Assembly (NCBI GenBank): GCA_938016265.1
Contig: CALLWB010000135.1
Coordinates: 1-33,456, forward strand
Direction of reading: 5' to 3'
DNA from: an uncultured Saprospiraceae bacterium
GTDB lineage: Bacteria > Bacteroidota > Bacteroidia > Chitinophagales > Saprospiraceae
DNA: 33,456 nucleotides
Positions 1-8,488 of the stretch are shown here, one piece after another. The notes beneath the pieces were generated by a model that worked only from the letters and a program-made list of their open reading frames with translations, searched no databases and was not told where the DNA came from. The first letter of the stretch is position 1, and every line of letters starts with the position of its first letter. A program made the position numbers and the translations under genes.

Positions 1-536
1 TCCCACCTGGCCTCTATCCAAAAGTCGTTATACTTCCCAGTTAAAACGTGGGCTTTTGTAATAGCATCTATGCGCTTGAGGTTATATTTGCTGCACATCT
101 CCTTCCAGATGTTTATTCCTTGGGGTGACTTTTTTCCCATATTAGTTGATAGACTATTCCTGGCAAAAGGTTGAAACTCTTTATTGTATTTGTGTAGAAT
201 TGATCTGATTACCATAATCGAGACGCCTGTATCTCCGACGCCTTTTAGTTCAATTATTTTGTTCTTTTCTTCCAAATTTGGAGTTGGTATGCAAATAAAA
301 ACCTGTCGTTTTCCTTGCAAGGTTTTTCTCTTCAAGAACGTCCCCTTTTCTATCACGAGTTTGTCTGTTTCTCCATTTTGATGGATGTAAACATGTTTAT
401 CTGTGAAGGCAGTGAAGCATGGATAGGTGCCTGTGTCTTTTTTGTCATATTTTGGTTCCGAGTACCATCGGATTAGCTCGTAAGGTGCTTGGAATGGATC
501 GAGTGTTTTCGTTATGTAGTTGTCCCAGTCTTCCAT
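1..536 (-). CDS. Array paralog A0, partial, lacking the membrane hairpin
   Basis: The gene starts with ATG at 536-534 and stays open for 178 codons to the left edge, so its 3' part is missing. It aligns with the next gene, A1: the N-terminal ELIRWYSEPKYDKK matches A1 ELLWYSGSLEDKK, then FTAFTDKHVYIHQNG matches FTAITNEHVFVHKNG, and ITKAHVLTGKYNDFWIEARW matches ITDATVLIGKYKEFWIETRW. The roughly 60 residues that form two transmembrane helices in every other copy are absent, so the product should be soluble or bound through partners. Its ATG lies one base after the A1 stop codon (TAAcATG), which indicates translational coupling. The function is unknown. The homology and the missing segment are seen directly; the cytosolic location is inferred. 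Confidence 0.85.
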   Translation of the reverse strand, partial: MEDWDNYITKTLDPFQAPYELIRWYSEPKYDKKDTGTYPCFTAFTDKHVYIHQNGETDKLVIEKGTFLKRKTLQGKRQVFICIPTPNLEEKNKIIELKGVGDTGVSIMVIRSILHKYNKEFQPFARNSLSTNMGKKSPQGINIWKEMCSKYNLKRIDAITKAHVLTGKYNDFWIEARW

Positions 537-537
537 G

Positions 538-1743
538 TTATTTACCAATAGTTTTATGATAGACTTCCATTGCCTCCGCCATAGCAATAACAGTATTAAA
601 CCCATTAAGAATAATTAATTCCACAGTTTTATGAAAATCATGGTAATCCGGTCGGATATTCGCTTCCAACTTCAATTTGCTGACTAAGTTTTTGTTATAA
701 TCGGCATATAATTCAGGTTGATCTTCCGATTGTTTTAAAAGCTGAAAATCTAGTACGTCTGCTTGGTCTTGGTATTGACTTTTGTTGGCTTGAATGTTTG
801 GTGTCTGCTTGTTGGTGTCGCCAAATGTTAAAGAACAAGACGCATATTTATTGTTTTTTTCAATGATTGATTTTGTTTTTGAGGAGAGGATCGATTTTAA
901 TAATTGGGAATTGTCTGTTTTTAATAAAAAATTAGTATCGAAATTAGCATCTCCAATCTTGATGTCTTTCATGTTGACTAATTTTTTCAAATTAGAGCCC
1001 ATCGTTTCTGGAGAAATGGAGAAGTGGGTGTCTAGTGGGTTGGGACAAGAAATATGGATGTAAAAAAGATCAATCGGAATGCGGTCTGGCCATCTTGTTT
1101 CTATCCAAAATTCCTTGTATTTGCCGATCAAAACTGTCGCATCTGTTATTGATGATATCGGCTTCAACCCATATTTTGTGGCGATCTTTTTAGCTAGCGG
1201 GCTCAGGTCGTTTCTTTGGGAAGCTAAAATGGTATAAACCTGTTTTATGGAGGATCTTATTTCGTAATGTCCAGGCAAAACAATAGCATGTTTACGATGA
1301 TTTAAAAGTAGCATTTGTTTAGGGGATACGCCAATTGTTGTCTCAATTACACTATAGTCTTTTAATGAAGAGTGCGATGTTTTTCCATTTTTATGGACGA
1401 ATACATGTTCATTTGTAATTGCTGTAAAAGGGAATGTTTCTTCCTCAAAATTGGTCAGTGGTGCTTTTTTGGAAAATGCAAAATACATTAAAATAATGAT
1501 GGAACCTACTTCTAAAAAAATCAATGTAGGACTCCCAAATTCAAATGTGATCGTGATAACTAATAAAAAAAAAGAAGCCAGCAGGAAAAAGAGGGTAAAT
1601 GGAAAATTTTCAGGTGCTAAAATTTGATTTTCACGATCTTGCTTTTTCTTATCTTCCAAACTGCCAGAATACCAAAGCAATTCTTCCCTTTCCAGGAAAT
1701 GCGGTTCTATTTTTTTTAGGATATGTTCTTTCCAGATGATCAT
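538..1743 (-). CDS. Array paralog A1: membrane-hairpin, PH-like domain protein of unknown function
   Basis: This 401-residue protein has no signal peptide. Visible layout: N-terminal helix with the PHFLEREELLWYSG motif (14-27), two hydrophobic helices (about 48-66 and 72-91), a PH-like beta-rich segment (about 103-172, with FTAITNEHVFV), then the array-specific C-terminal module (180-400). The module carries CPNPLDTHFSISPE (233-246), GDANFDTNFLLKTDN (264-278), a TFGD turn near 306, DQADVLDFQLL (326-336), and a hydrophobic helix ending in YHKTIGK. The hairpin suggests an inner-membrane protein with both ends in the cytosol. Its start codon overlaps the A2 stop (ATGA), and A0 begins one base after its own stop. 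It is nearly identical to A2 in separate blocks. I do not recognise a characterised homologue. Confidence 0.88.
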   Translation of the reverse strand: MIIWKEHILKKIEPHFLEREELLWYSGSLEDKKKQDRENQILAPENFPFTLFFLLASFFLLVITITFEFGSPTLIFLEVGSIIILMYFAFSKKAPLTNFEEETFPFTAITNEHVFVHKNGKTSHSSLKDYSVIETTIGVSPKQMLLLNHRKHAIVLPGHYEIRSSIKQVYTILASQRNDLSPLAKKIATKYGLKPISSITDATVLIGKYKEFWIETRWPDRIPIDLFYIHISCPNPLDTHFSISPETMGSNLKKLVNMKDIKIGDANFDTNFLLKTDNSQLLKSILSSKTKSIIEKNNKYASCSLTFGDTNKQTPNIQANKSQYQDQADVLDFQLLKQSEDQPELYADYNKNLVSKLKLEANIRPDYHDFHKTVELIILNGFNTVIAMAEAMEVYHKTIGK

Positions 1744-2954
1744 TTGCCAATAGTTTTATGATAGGCTTCCATCCCTTCCACCATAGCAATTGCAATGTTG
1801 AAACCATTTTGGATAACAGTTTCGAAACCATTAAGAATAACCACTTCAACAGTTTTATGTAGCTCACGGTAGTCGGAATGGATATTCGCTTCCAACTTCA
1901 ATTTGCTGACTAAGTTTTCGTTATAATCGGCATATAATTCAGGTTGATCTTCCGATTGTTTTAAAAGCTGAATGTCTAGTACGTCTGCTTGGTCATGGTA
2001 CTGACTTTTGTTGGCTTGAATATTTGGTGTCTGCTTGTTGGTGTCGCCAAATGTCCAGGAACAAGACGCATATTTCTTATTCTCTGTAATAATTGATTTT
2101 GTTTTTTGGGAAAGAATCCACTTTAATAATTTGGAATTGTCTGTCTGCATTAAAAATGCAGCATCAAAATTGGAATCGCCAATCTCAACATCATTCAAGT
2201 TGAACAATTTTTTTAAATTGGACCCCCTCGTTTCTGGAGAGATAGAGAAGTGGGTGTCTAGTGGGTTGGGACAAGAAATTTCGATAGAACAGCTGTAAAT
2301 AGGATAGCTGTCCGGCCATCTCACTTCGAACCAATAGCCCTTATATTTTCCAGTTAATACTGTTGCATCTGTTATTGATTTTATGTGTTTCAGTCCATAT
2401 TTTCGACCTATTTTTTCAGTTAACTGACTTTGTTTTTCATTTTTGGGAGCGATGAGCGCCGCCACCTGTTTGAGTGACACTTCTAGGTGGTAGTAACCGG
2501 TTAAAATTATAGTTTTTTTATGCTTGTTATGGAGGATCATTTGTGTTCTACGATGGCCGGTTGTTTTTACCACAGTATATTCCCTGACAGGGTAATGAGC
2601 TAATTCTCCATTTTGTTCGACGAAAATATGTTCAGTGGTAATTGCCGAAAAAGGGAAGGTTTCTTCCTTATACTTGGAAAGATTGTCTTTTCTGAGAAAA
2701 ATAAAAAATGATATAAACATTGCGCATGAAATAAAAAGCAATAACTCTAGACTTTCAACTTGGAGCGCAAAAAATAAAAGTGCGAAAATTGTACCTACTA
2801 CAAGTAATAGGAAACTAGTATTTATAGGAGGCGAAGAATTGTGATCTTGACTAATTTTCTTATCTTCCAAACTCCCAGAATGCCAAAGCAATTCTTCCCC
2901 TTCCAGGAAATGCGGTTTTATTTTTTTCAGAATATGTTCTTTCCAGGTACTCAT
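1740..2954 (-). CDS. Array paralog A2: membrane-hairpin, PH-like domain protein of unknown function
   Basis: This 404-residue protein is the closest sister of A1. Predicted membrane helices lie at about 47-65 and 68-87. The PH-like segment at about 99-170 includes FSAITTEHIFV. The C-terminal module has CPNPLDTHFSISPE (228-241), GDSNFDAAFLMQTDN (259-273), CSWTFGD (298-304) and DQADVLDIQLL (321-331). Near the C-terminus it carries an eight-residue insertion relative to A1, in which NGF recurs (NGFETVIQ-NGFNIAIAM). This looks like a 24-nt duplication, since AATGGTTTC occurs twice. It starts immediately after the A3 stop codon (TAA-ATG) and overlaps A1 by four bases, so the three are probably translated from one message. 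The function is unknown. Confidence 0.88.
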   Translation of the reverse strand: MSTWKEHILKKIKPHFLEGEELLWHSGSLEDKKISQDHNSSPPINTSFLLLVVGTIFALLFFALQVESLELLLFISCAMFISFFIFLRKDNLSKYKEETFPFSAITTEHIFVEQNGELAHYPVREYTVVKTTGHRRTQMILHNKHKKTIILTGYYHLEVSLKQVAALIAPKNEKQSQLTEKIGRKYGLKHIKSITDATVLTGKYKGYWFEVRWPDSYPIYSCSIEISCPNPLDTHFSISPETRGSNLKKLFNLNDVEIGDSNFDAAFLMQTDNSKLLKWILSQKTKSIITENKKYASCSWTFGDTNKQTPNIQANKSQYHDQADVLDIQLLKQSEDQPELYADYNENLVSKLKLEANIHSDYRELHKTVEVVILNGFETVIQNGFNIAIAMVEGMEAYHKTIGK

Positions 2955-4274
2955 TTATTTGCTGATTTTTGAATGATAGACTTCCAGAGTGTTTGCCATC
3001 TCCATAACACTAGCCATGCTGCTCAATAACAGTTGTTCAATACCAGTGCCTGAATAGAAGAACTCCGGTGCTACTTCGACACTAAGCTGCAAGGTAGAGA
3101 TCCGTTTTTCATCCCAATCTTCTTCGTTGTAGGACGGCGTGTAGTTGGCATGGGCCATCTGATAGTCTAGAATTTCTGTAAGATCAACGGTTCTTTTTTT
3201 AGGGAGATCAATCTTTACGCTTTTCCGATGTTTCTTGGCGGGCGTCCAGCCAAACGTCCAGTTGCAAGTGCCCACCTGATAGCAATTAAGCATACTGTCT
3301 TTCAGCGATTCCGTAAACAGTTTTCCCAGCAATTCAATATTGTCCGTTTCTAGGAAAAAAGTGTCGTCTATTTCTTTGTCGCCAACCTTCGGTTCGTTTT
3401 TGAGTGCTTTTTTGTTTTGAAAATGTTCTTCTGAAAATGAAAAATAACTATTGGTTGGATTAGGGTAGTCAGTTTTTATTTGAATAGTTCGGATAGGGTA
3501 GTTTTCTTCCCAAAAGCAACGCAGATTATTCGGACCAGTTATGCTTATTTTTTGATTTCGATTGCGCTCTTTTCTTAAATTGTATTTGGAAAGTAGTTGC
3601 TCTGTTAGTTCATCTAATTTGGTTTGAGGGTTGTTTTTTGTCCAATGAGGGAGGATTCTTTCATAAACATCCTCACTGTCGTAATTTCCTAAGATTGGAA
3701 TGGATGTGTAATTCTCTTTTTTGTATTCTCTGAAAATTATTTGTGTGCGTGTGTCGTTAAGGAAAAAATCATGTAAATTTTCATAGTACGTATACGTTAG
3801 TTTTTTGTCGTACTGGAAAATGCCAAGTGTCGTTGCTACATAAAATGGCTTCGTATTTTTTGGTGCTTGAAAATCCAGCTCCTGCATTGGTGTTTTGAAA
3901 GATTCCTGAGTTTGTTGACCGAAATACAAAATTAACTTCCCTCTAATAATTATTGAAATTACTAGTGAAATTAAAACTGAAATCATGACAATCGCTATCA
4001 ATGCAAAACCAACGTTTACGTTTTCTGTATAATGTTGAAGATAAAGATGTAGGAGGTAAATTATAGCAAATGTAAGTATGGGGTATATTTTTAGCAATCC
4101 CCAATTTTTATTTTTTGATGGTGGATTTGCTTTTACCCATTCCAAACTCGACCTAATTGGAGGAAAAAATAAGGAGCCTAACGTGTGTTTTTTAAACTCT
4201 TGTGTCCATAGGATCTGTTCTTCCTCCTCAAGAAGAGGTTGTAGTCGCGTACGGATATCTTTTTTAAAACTCAT
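2955..4274 (-). CDS. Array paralog A3: membrane-hairpin protein, longest copy
   Basis: At 439 residues this is the longest copy, mainly because of extra sequence between the N-terminal EEEQILW motif (17-23) and the first helix. Hydrophobic helices are at about 60-80 and 88-110. The PH-like segment follows (about 142-210, with FYVATTLGIFQY). The C-terminal module is well kept: YPNPTNSYFSFSEE (270-283), GDKEIDDTFFLETDN (298-312) and CNWTFGW (337-343). The usual DQxDVLDFQLL element is altered to VDLTEILDYQM (363-373). It ends in EVYHSKISK, as its sisters do. Its ATG overlaps the A4 stop by four bases (ATGA). It is clearly diverged from A1 and A2 and shows no recent block identity with them. The function is unknown. 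Confidence 0.87.
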   Translation of the reverse strand: MSFKKDIRTRLQPLLEEEEQILWTQEFKKHTLGSLFFPPIRSSLEWVKANPPSKNKNWGLLKIYPILTFAIIYLLHLYLQHYTENVNVGFALIAIVMISVLISLVISIIIRGKLILYFGQQTQESFKTPMQELDFQAPKNTKPFYVATTLGIFQYDKKLTYTYYENLHDFFLNDTRTQIIFREYKKENYTSIPILGNYDSEDVYERILPHWTKNNPQTKLDELTEQLLSKYNLRKERNRNQKISITGPNNLRCFWEENYPIRTIQIKTDYPNPTNSYFSFSEEHFQNKKALKNEPKVGDKEIDDTFFLETDNIELLGKLFTESLKDSMLNCYQVGTCNWTFGWTPAKKHRKSVKIDLPKKRTVDLTEILDYQMAHANYTPSYNEEDWDEKRISTLQLSVEVAPEFFYSGTGIEQLLLSSMASVMEMANTLEVYHSKISK

Positions 4275-5500
4275 TGTTGATGTTGATTGTGGTAATCCTG
4301 AACAAGATCCGCCATTCCCAAAAGATTCTCAAAACTTTGCGTTAGTAATTTTTTCAAACTGCTACCTGATGTTTGATTTTGAGGGTGAATGTTGATCGTA
4401 AAACTCAATTTTGATAGTTTTTCTACATCCCAATTGCTAGTAGTAATCAGGTCGTCTTTTGTAGTAGATTGGTCTAGTAGTTGGAAGTCCAAAATGTCAT
4501 CTTGGTCTTTGTATTTGCTAGAAGCCAGGTATTGTTTTCCCGTACCTTTCTGAGCGTTGCCAAATTTCCAGACGCCAGTACCAATATTACGAAGTGCAAA
4601 CATCTGTTGCTGAATATCCTTCGTCAAGATAGCCGTCAATAAATCGATGTTATTACTTTGCAGGAAAAAAGCTTCGTCATAAAAGGTATTATCCGTTTTC
4701 AGTTCTTTGCTCCCGGTTAGTTTTTTTAAAGCGGTGGCCTTGTTTTCTTCAGACAACTCGAAAAAAGTCTCTAGTGGATTTGGCAAATTAATCCACATGG
4801 TAAAATTGGCTACTGGAAATTTTTTGCTCCATTTTCCCTCCACCTCAAAGGAATTGTACGTGCCGGCAATTATATGCGTTTTAGAATTGGGTTCTATTTT
4901 CAGTTGGTAGTCGGAGCAGATTTTCTGGATTGTTTTTTTGGTGATTGCTTCTGGATTTACTGCTGACCAATGGGCGTTTATTTTGTCATAAATGGTGTCG
5001 ATTTCCTTCAAATTATCTATGATGATATCCTTTTCTCTGGGTAAATGGGTGTTAGTGATTTCTACTCTAAACAATAATTCCTTTTTAATCGTTTTTCTAA
5101 AATGATGAACGTTTTCAAAAGGAGTACTTGTCATTTTTTTATTAATAAAGGTCAATACTCTCTTGTCTGTTATTAAGTAATAGTTGTAGGAAATTTGCCA
5201 TTGAGAAAATATATACTTGATTGCTTGAAAAGTAAGGGCAGCTGTAATCATAAAAAATGAAATAGTTAGGAAACGAACCCCATTAGAAAATGCAAAATTA
5301 ATTGCACAAAATAGCACAAAATAAAAAGCATATGAAACAAGATTGCCATTTTTTTTGCTGGACTCTACTGTATCGTATAAGTTAGGGTGACGCTCTTTCT
5401 TATTACAAATAATCACCTCCCCCTCCTCCAATATTTCTAGTAACGGATTATCAACCGTTTCTAATTTAGTTTTGGTTTTGTATTTTGAAATTTTATTCAA
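4271..5500 (-). CDS. Array paralog A4: membrane-hairpin, PH-like domain protein
   Basis: This 409-residue copy has the N-terminal LLEILEEGEVIICNKKE motif (20-36), helices at about 54-72 and 75-98, and a PH-like segment containing YLITDKRVLTF (108-118). A short hydrophobic strand followed by TxxRVL is typical of bacterial PH domains. The C-terminal module has LPNPLETFFELSEE (239-252), FYDEAFFLQSNN (273-284; the glycine and part of the acidic core are changed), GVWKFGN (309-315) and DQDDILDFQLL (332-342). It lies 40 nt after A5 and overlaps A3 by four bases. It ends in QDYHNQHQQ. It belongs to the array by homology; its biochemical role is unknown. Confidence 0.87.
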   Translation of the reverse strand: MNKISKYKTKTKLETVDNPLLEILEEGEVIICNKKERHPNLYDTVESSKKNGNLVSYAFYFVLFCAINFAFSNGVRFLTISFFMITAALTFQAIKYIFSQWQISYNYYLITDKRVLTFINKKMTSTPFENVHHFRKTIKKELLFRVEITNTHLPREKDIIIDNLKEIDTIYDKINAHWSAVNPEAITKKTIQKICSDYQLKIEPNSKTHIIAGTYNSFEVEGKWSKKFPVANFTMWINLPNPLETFFELSEENKATALKKLTGSKELKTDNTFYDEAFFLQSNNIDLLTAILTKDIQQQMFALRNIGTGVWKFGNAQKGTGKQYLASSKYKDQDDILDFQLLDQSTTKDDLITTSNWDVEKLSKLSFTINIHPQNQTSGSSLKKLLTQSFENLLGMADLVQDYHNQHQQ

Positions 5501-5540
5501 GGTAGCTGGTTTATATTAATCGGTTTTTAATCATTAATTT

Positions 5541-6782
5541 CTATTTTGACTGTACTTTTTCATGATACGCTTCTACTTTTTCTGCCAATTCCAAGCTACT
5601 TAGAAAACCACTGTGAAGTATCCTTTCCAGCGTATTTTTACTATTGCAGTATTCCTGATGAACCGCTGCTTTCATGGTAAGTGTACCGATTTTCCCTTCT
5701 TCCCACTCCAAATGTTCATCAGGTAGCGACAACGCATTTTCTTGGTCCAGAAGTTGGAAGTCAAGCACATCATCTTGATCGTTCAGTCTGCTCATTGCAA
5801 TTTTTACTTTCTGATTTTTGGGAGACGGTTCTCCAAATGACCAACTAGTTTGCGCATATCGAAGACAGGTCATCATTCTACCCCTCAGGTTTCTGTTAGC
5901 AAACAAATCGGTGGCTAATTCAGAATTATCAATATTTAGAAAGAATGTTTCATCAAAAATGGCATCCCCTACTTTATGTTCTTTATGTCGTAGGAGTTTG
6001 CGTAAACTCGTCTCTATATCTTCCCTCGAAAACCTAAAATAACTGTTGGTCGGATTAGTGAAAGTTACATAAATTGACACAAAATGCACGGGTAGTTTAT
6101 TGTCGTACCGCGCCTTAATTTCAAACGATTTATACTTGCCCGTTAAGGTCGTTGATCTTAGAATTGACTTTTGCTGAAGGTCGTAGAGCTCACAAATTTT
6201 TGTGGTCAATGCTTTAACGGTATCTTTATAATAGATTTTTGTTTCTTTATTTTTGTTGAAGCGTTTTTTCCAATAAGGAGTGATTAGATCGCTCAATTCG
6301 CTCGCATCGTATTCTCCTTGGATAATTACGTCATTACTAGAAATATTTAATCTACTCGCAGAATCAGAAAGAACCAATCTGGGTGGTTGGAATTTTGAAT
6401 CTTTTACCCAATAATGTTTGAAATCAGAATACTTCCTCCTGTAAGGTACCGCACCAATCTGAAAATATCCCTGATTAGTAAGCGCAATAAGCTGTGTGCT
6501 TGTCGATTTTGTAGGTCTAAACCAAGCACGCCAGAATGCTGTACTAGTCGTTTTTTTCTGATTAAAAAGTATAAGCACTAAAAAAAGAACCAGCAAAACA
6601 AGCATCAGGTCAAAGGAAACCAACCACGATCCCAGTACAATCAGTAGTGCAATTGCAAAATGCATAGACGCATTCTCATAATCAACATACGCTGATTCCA
6701 CGCTGGTTGACCAGATTATTTCCTCCTCTTCTTTCAGGTATTTTCGTAGGATTTTCTCTGTTTTTTCTTGATTTTGGGTCAT
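5541..6782 (-). CDS. Array paralog A5: membrane-hairpin, PH-like domain protein
   Basis: This 413-residue copy has the N-terminal YLKEEEEIIW motif (15-24) and two closely packed hydrophobic helices (about 40-56 and 58-74) rich in Leu and Val. A PH-like segment follows (about 96-170, with IALTNQGYFQIG). The C-terminal module carries FTNPTNSYFRFSRE (241-254), GDAIFDETFFLNIDN (272-286), SWSFGE (313-318) and DQDDVLDFQLLDQ (335-347), ending in EAYHEKVQSK. About 290 nt of non-coding DNA lie upstream, so it probably heads the lower transcription unit A5-A4-A3-A2-A1-A0. A box resembling the Bacteroidota -7 element (TAGCTTTG on the minus strand, 6875-6868) lies in that gap without a clear -33 partner. 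The function is unknown. Confidence 0.88.
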   Translation of the reverse strand: MTQNQEKTEKILRKYLKEEEEIIWSTSVESAYVDYENASMHFAIALLIVLGSWLVSFDLMLVLLVLFLVLILFNQKKTTSTAFWRAWFRPTKSTSTQLIALTNQGYFQIGAVPYRRKYSDFKHYWVKDSKFQPPRLVLSDSASRLNISSNDVIIQGEYDASELSDLITPYWKKRFNKNKETKIYYKDTVKALTTKICELYDLQQKSILRSTTLTGKYKSFEIKARYDNKLPVHFVSIYVTFTNPTNSYFRFSREDIETSLRKLLRHKEHKVGDAIFDETFFLNIDNSELATDLFANRNLRGRMMTCLRYAQTSWSFGEPSPKNQKVKIAMSRLNDQDDVLDFQLLDQENALSLPDEHLEWEEGKIGTLTMKAAVHQEYCNSKNTLERILHSGFLSSLELAEKVEAYHEKVQSK

Positions 6783-6820
6783 TGTTATTGGTTATATTGT
6801 TTTGTTAACCATGAATCGCT

Positions 6821-6858
6821 TATCGGCGAATTCATTCGCGTGACACGGTAGAACGATC
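6821..6858 (+). repeat. Dispersed intergenic repeat, copy 1
   Basis: A 38-nt stretch beginning TATCGGCGAATTCATTCG matches 16226-16263 at 29 of 38 positions in the same orientation, with only one mismatch in the first 18 bases. Both copies are intergenic, and a shorter AACCAYG motif lies upstream of each. The core contains CGAAT and ATTCG as a small inverted pair. It sits in the gap before A5. It may be part of a genome-wide repeat family, but only two copies are visible here. Confidence 0.5.
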
Positions 6859-6867
6859 CTACAAACA

Positions 6868-6875
6868 CAAAGCTA
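6868..6875 (-). promoter_or_regulatory. Possible -7 promoter element upstream of A5
   Basis: The minus strand reads TAGCTTTG here, matching the Bacteroidota -7 consensus TAnnTTTG. No TTTG is found 19-21 nt upstream, so the call is weak. Transcription from here would give a leader of about 75-80 nt for A5. Confidence 0.3.
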
Positions 6876-7069
6876 CTTTTCATTTCTAATATTGGTTATT
6901 TCTTCAAAAAAATGGGCACAACAAGATACCTGATACGCGTCAAATTTTCCTTCCTTTCATCTACCGCTTCTGGCCTTTGAGGATAGTCTGCTGGTTAGTT
7001 CTGCCTAGACACATTTTGTTTGCAATTCAAATATAATTAAAAAGAACTATGTATTTTTCTTCTAAGTCT

Positions 7070-8323
7070 TTACTCCTGTTTAATCCCCCCATGATAACCT
7101 TCCACCCCTTCCGCCAAAGCAACAACACTCTCCATACAATCCTCCAACAAGTCCGCCAGTCGTTCAGGACGCAATCGTTCTTGATCATGAACGGCAGCAA
7201 AAAAGCGCAGCGAAGAAACATTCCCTTCCTTCCAGTCAACAGTCATTGTAGTAGAAGGCAATGTCTCCTTATCATCGCTCTTCAATAGTTGGAAGTCCAG
7301 GATGTCCATCTGATCTTTGAAACTACTCTTTTTGAGTTTTATTTTTTCTGGGACAATTGTCGGTTGCCCTAAGGTCCAGCTGCACGTTGCCTTTTTAATA
7401 CAAGCCGCCATGAGCTGTTGAATGGACTTACTCATCAAGGGACGAGCAGATTGGTCAAACAACTGCAACGCCAGTTCCTTGTTGTCAACTTCTAGAAAAA
7501 AGGTGTCATCAAATGCCTGCTCACCAGTTTCATGCTCCTTTTTGCCGGCCAATTTTTTGAGATTGGTACTAGGGTTTTCTTCACTAAAGCTGAAATAGCT
7601 GTCGGTAGGGTTGGGACACGTCAACTGTATCGAAATCGTACTTATCGGGATACTGTTTCTCCAGGAAGCGGTAATGACAAAATTGTTGTATCGACCGACA
7701 AACGTAGAAATTCCCGATTTATTGATGCGCTCCTTTAGTCCATAAGTGGAGCAAAGTTGCTTGGTGGTCTCCAGTATTTTTTTGTTGGGATTCATTGCTT
7801 TCCAATGGGGCAGGATCAGCTGATACAATTTCTCCGCATCGTAATTGCCTCTGACAATCAAGTCCTTTTCAAACCCGGACTTTTTATCTGGAGAGGCGAT
7901 CAGTATTACCTGTTGTTTGTTTTGAATTTTTTTTACTTCCAAATGGTAAAACTGCTGGTAGGGAATTCTGGTGAATTCATTGGACAATTGCAGGCAACCA
8001 AAGTTGGTAAAAACAGTGTAATTATTGATTGTTTTTTGAGAATTATCAGGAATACTAAAGTTGAATAATCCACCATAATAACCCGTTACCAACATTCCTA
8101 TTATAAGAATAGGGTAAAAAATTACTAGCCCTGGATCACCAAAATACCAGAAAAAACCGATTCCAAACAAAAGAAGAGCCATCATTATTTGTTGGTATTG
8201 CACGGAGATGGTGTCCTTGACATTGGTCGTAATCTTACTCGACCAAATGATCTGTTCTCCTTCCTTCAAATAATCAGCAAATTTTTGACGAACAATTTCG
8301 CTTGATGTTTTCTTCTTGGCCAT
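7070..8323 (-). CDS. Array paralog A6: membrane-hairpin, PH-like domain protein
   Basis: The frame is open upstream to 8431, but I place the start at the internal ATG 8323-8321. The 417-residue product then begins MAKKKTSSEIV like its sisters, and a TAnnTTTG-type box (8358-8351) would lie inside the longer version. Features: YLKEGEQIIW (18-27), hydrophobic helices at about 45-61 and 64-88, a PH-like segment (about 102-172), CPNPTDSYFSFSEE (236-249), GEQAFDDTFFLEVDN (267-281), CSWTLGQ (314-320), DQMDILDFQLL (337-347), and the C-terminal EGYHGGIKQE. About 165 nt separate it from A7 upstream and about 217 nt plus repeat DNA follow, so it may be transcribed alone. The function is unknown. Confidence 0.87.
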   Translation of the reverse strand: MAKKKTSSEIVRQKFADYLKEGEQIIWSSKITTNVKDTISVQYQQIMMALLLFGIGFFWYFGDPGLVIFYPILIIGMLVTGYYGGLFNFSIPDNSQKTINNYTVFTNFGCLQLSNEFTRIPYQQFYHLEVKKIQNKQQVILIASPDKKSGFEKDLIVRGNYDAEKLYQLILPHWKAMNPNKKILETTKQLCSTYGLKERINKSGISTFVGRYNNFVITASWRNSIPISTISIQLTCPNPTDSYFSFSEENPSTNLKKLAGKKEHETGEQAFDDTFFLEVDNKELALQLFDQSARPLMSKSIQQLMAACIKKATCSWTLGQPTIVPEKIKLKKSSFKDQMDILDFQLLKSDDKETLPSTTMTVDWKEGNVSSLRFFAAVHDQERLRPERLADLLEDCMESVVALAEGVEGYHGGIKQE

Positions 8324-8350
8324 AGTGATATGAGTAAACTTGAAATCTTT

Positions 8351-8358
8351 CAAAAATA
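8351..8358 (-). promoter_or_regulatory. Possible -7 promoter element upstream of A6
   Basis: The minus strand reads TATTTTTG, an exact TAnnTTTG. It lies 27 nt upstream of the chosen A6 start. The nearest TTTG farther upstream is at the wrong distance (about 27 nt), so only the -7 half is convincing. Confidence 0.35.
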
Positions 8359-8488
8359 ACAGAACAATTAAGTGTATACCATTATCAAAACAAATTAAAG
8401 AAAATTGGTTCCTCAAGCACCCAGAATCCATTCTTTTTTCGACGAACGGCTAATTGGGGCTGCTGTACAGAAATTTCACGTCTTTTCT

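Noticed and set aside
8324-8431. Upstream extension of A6 by 36 residues
   Set aside because: The extension has no match in the other array members, covers a TAnnTTTG-like box, and the internal ATG at 8323 gives an N-terminus like the paralogs.
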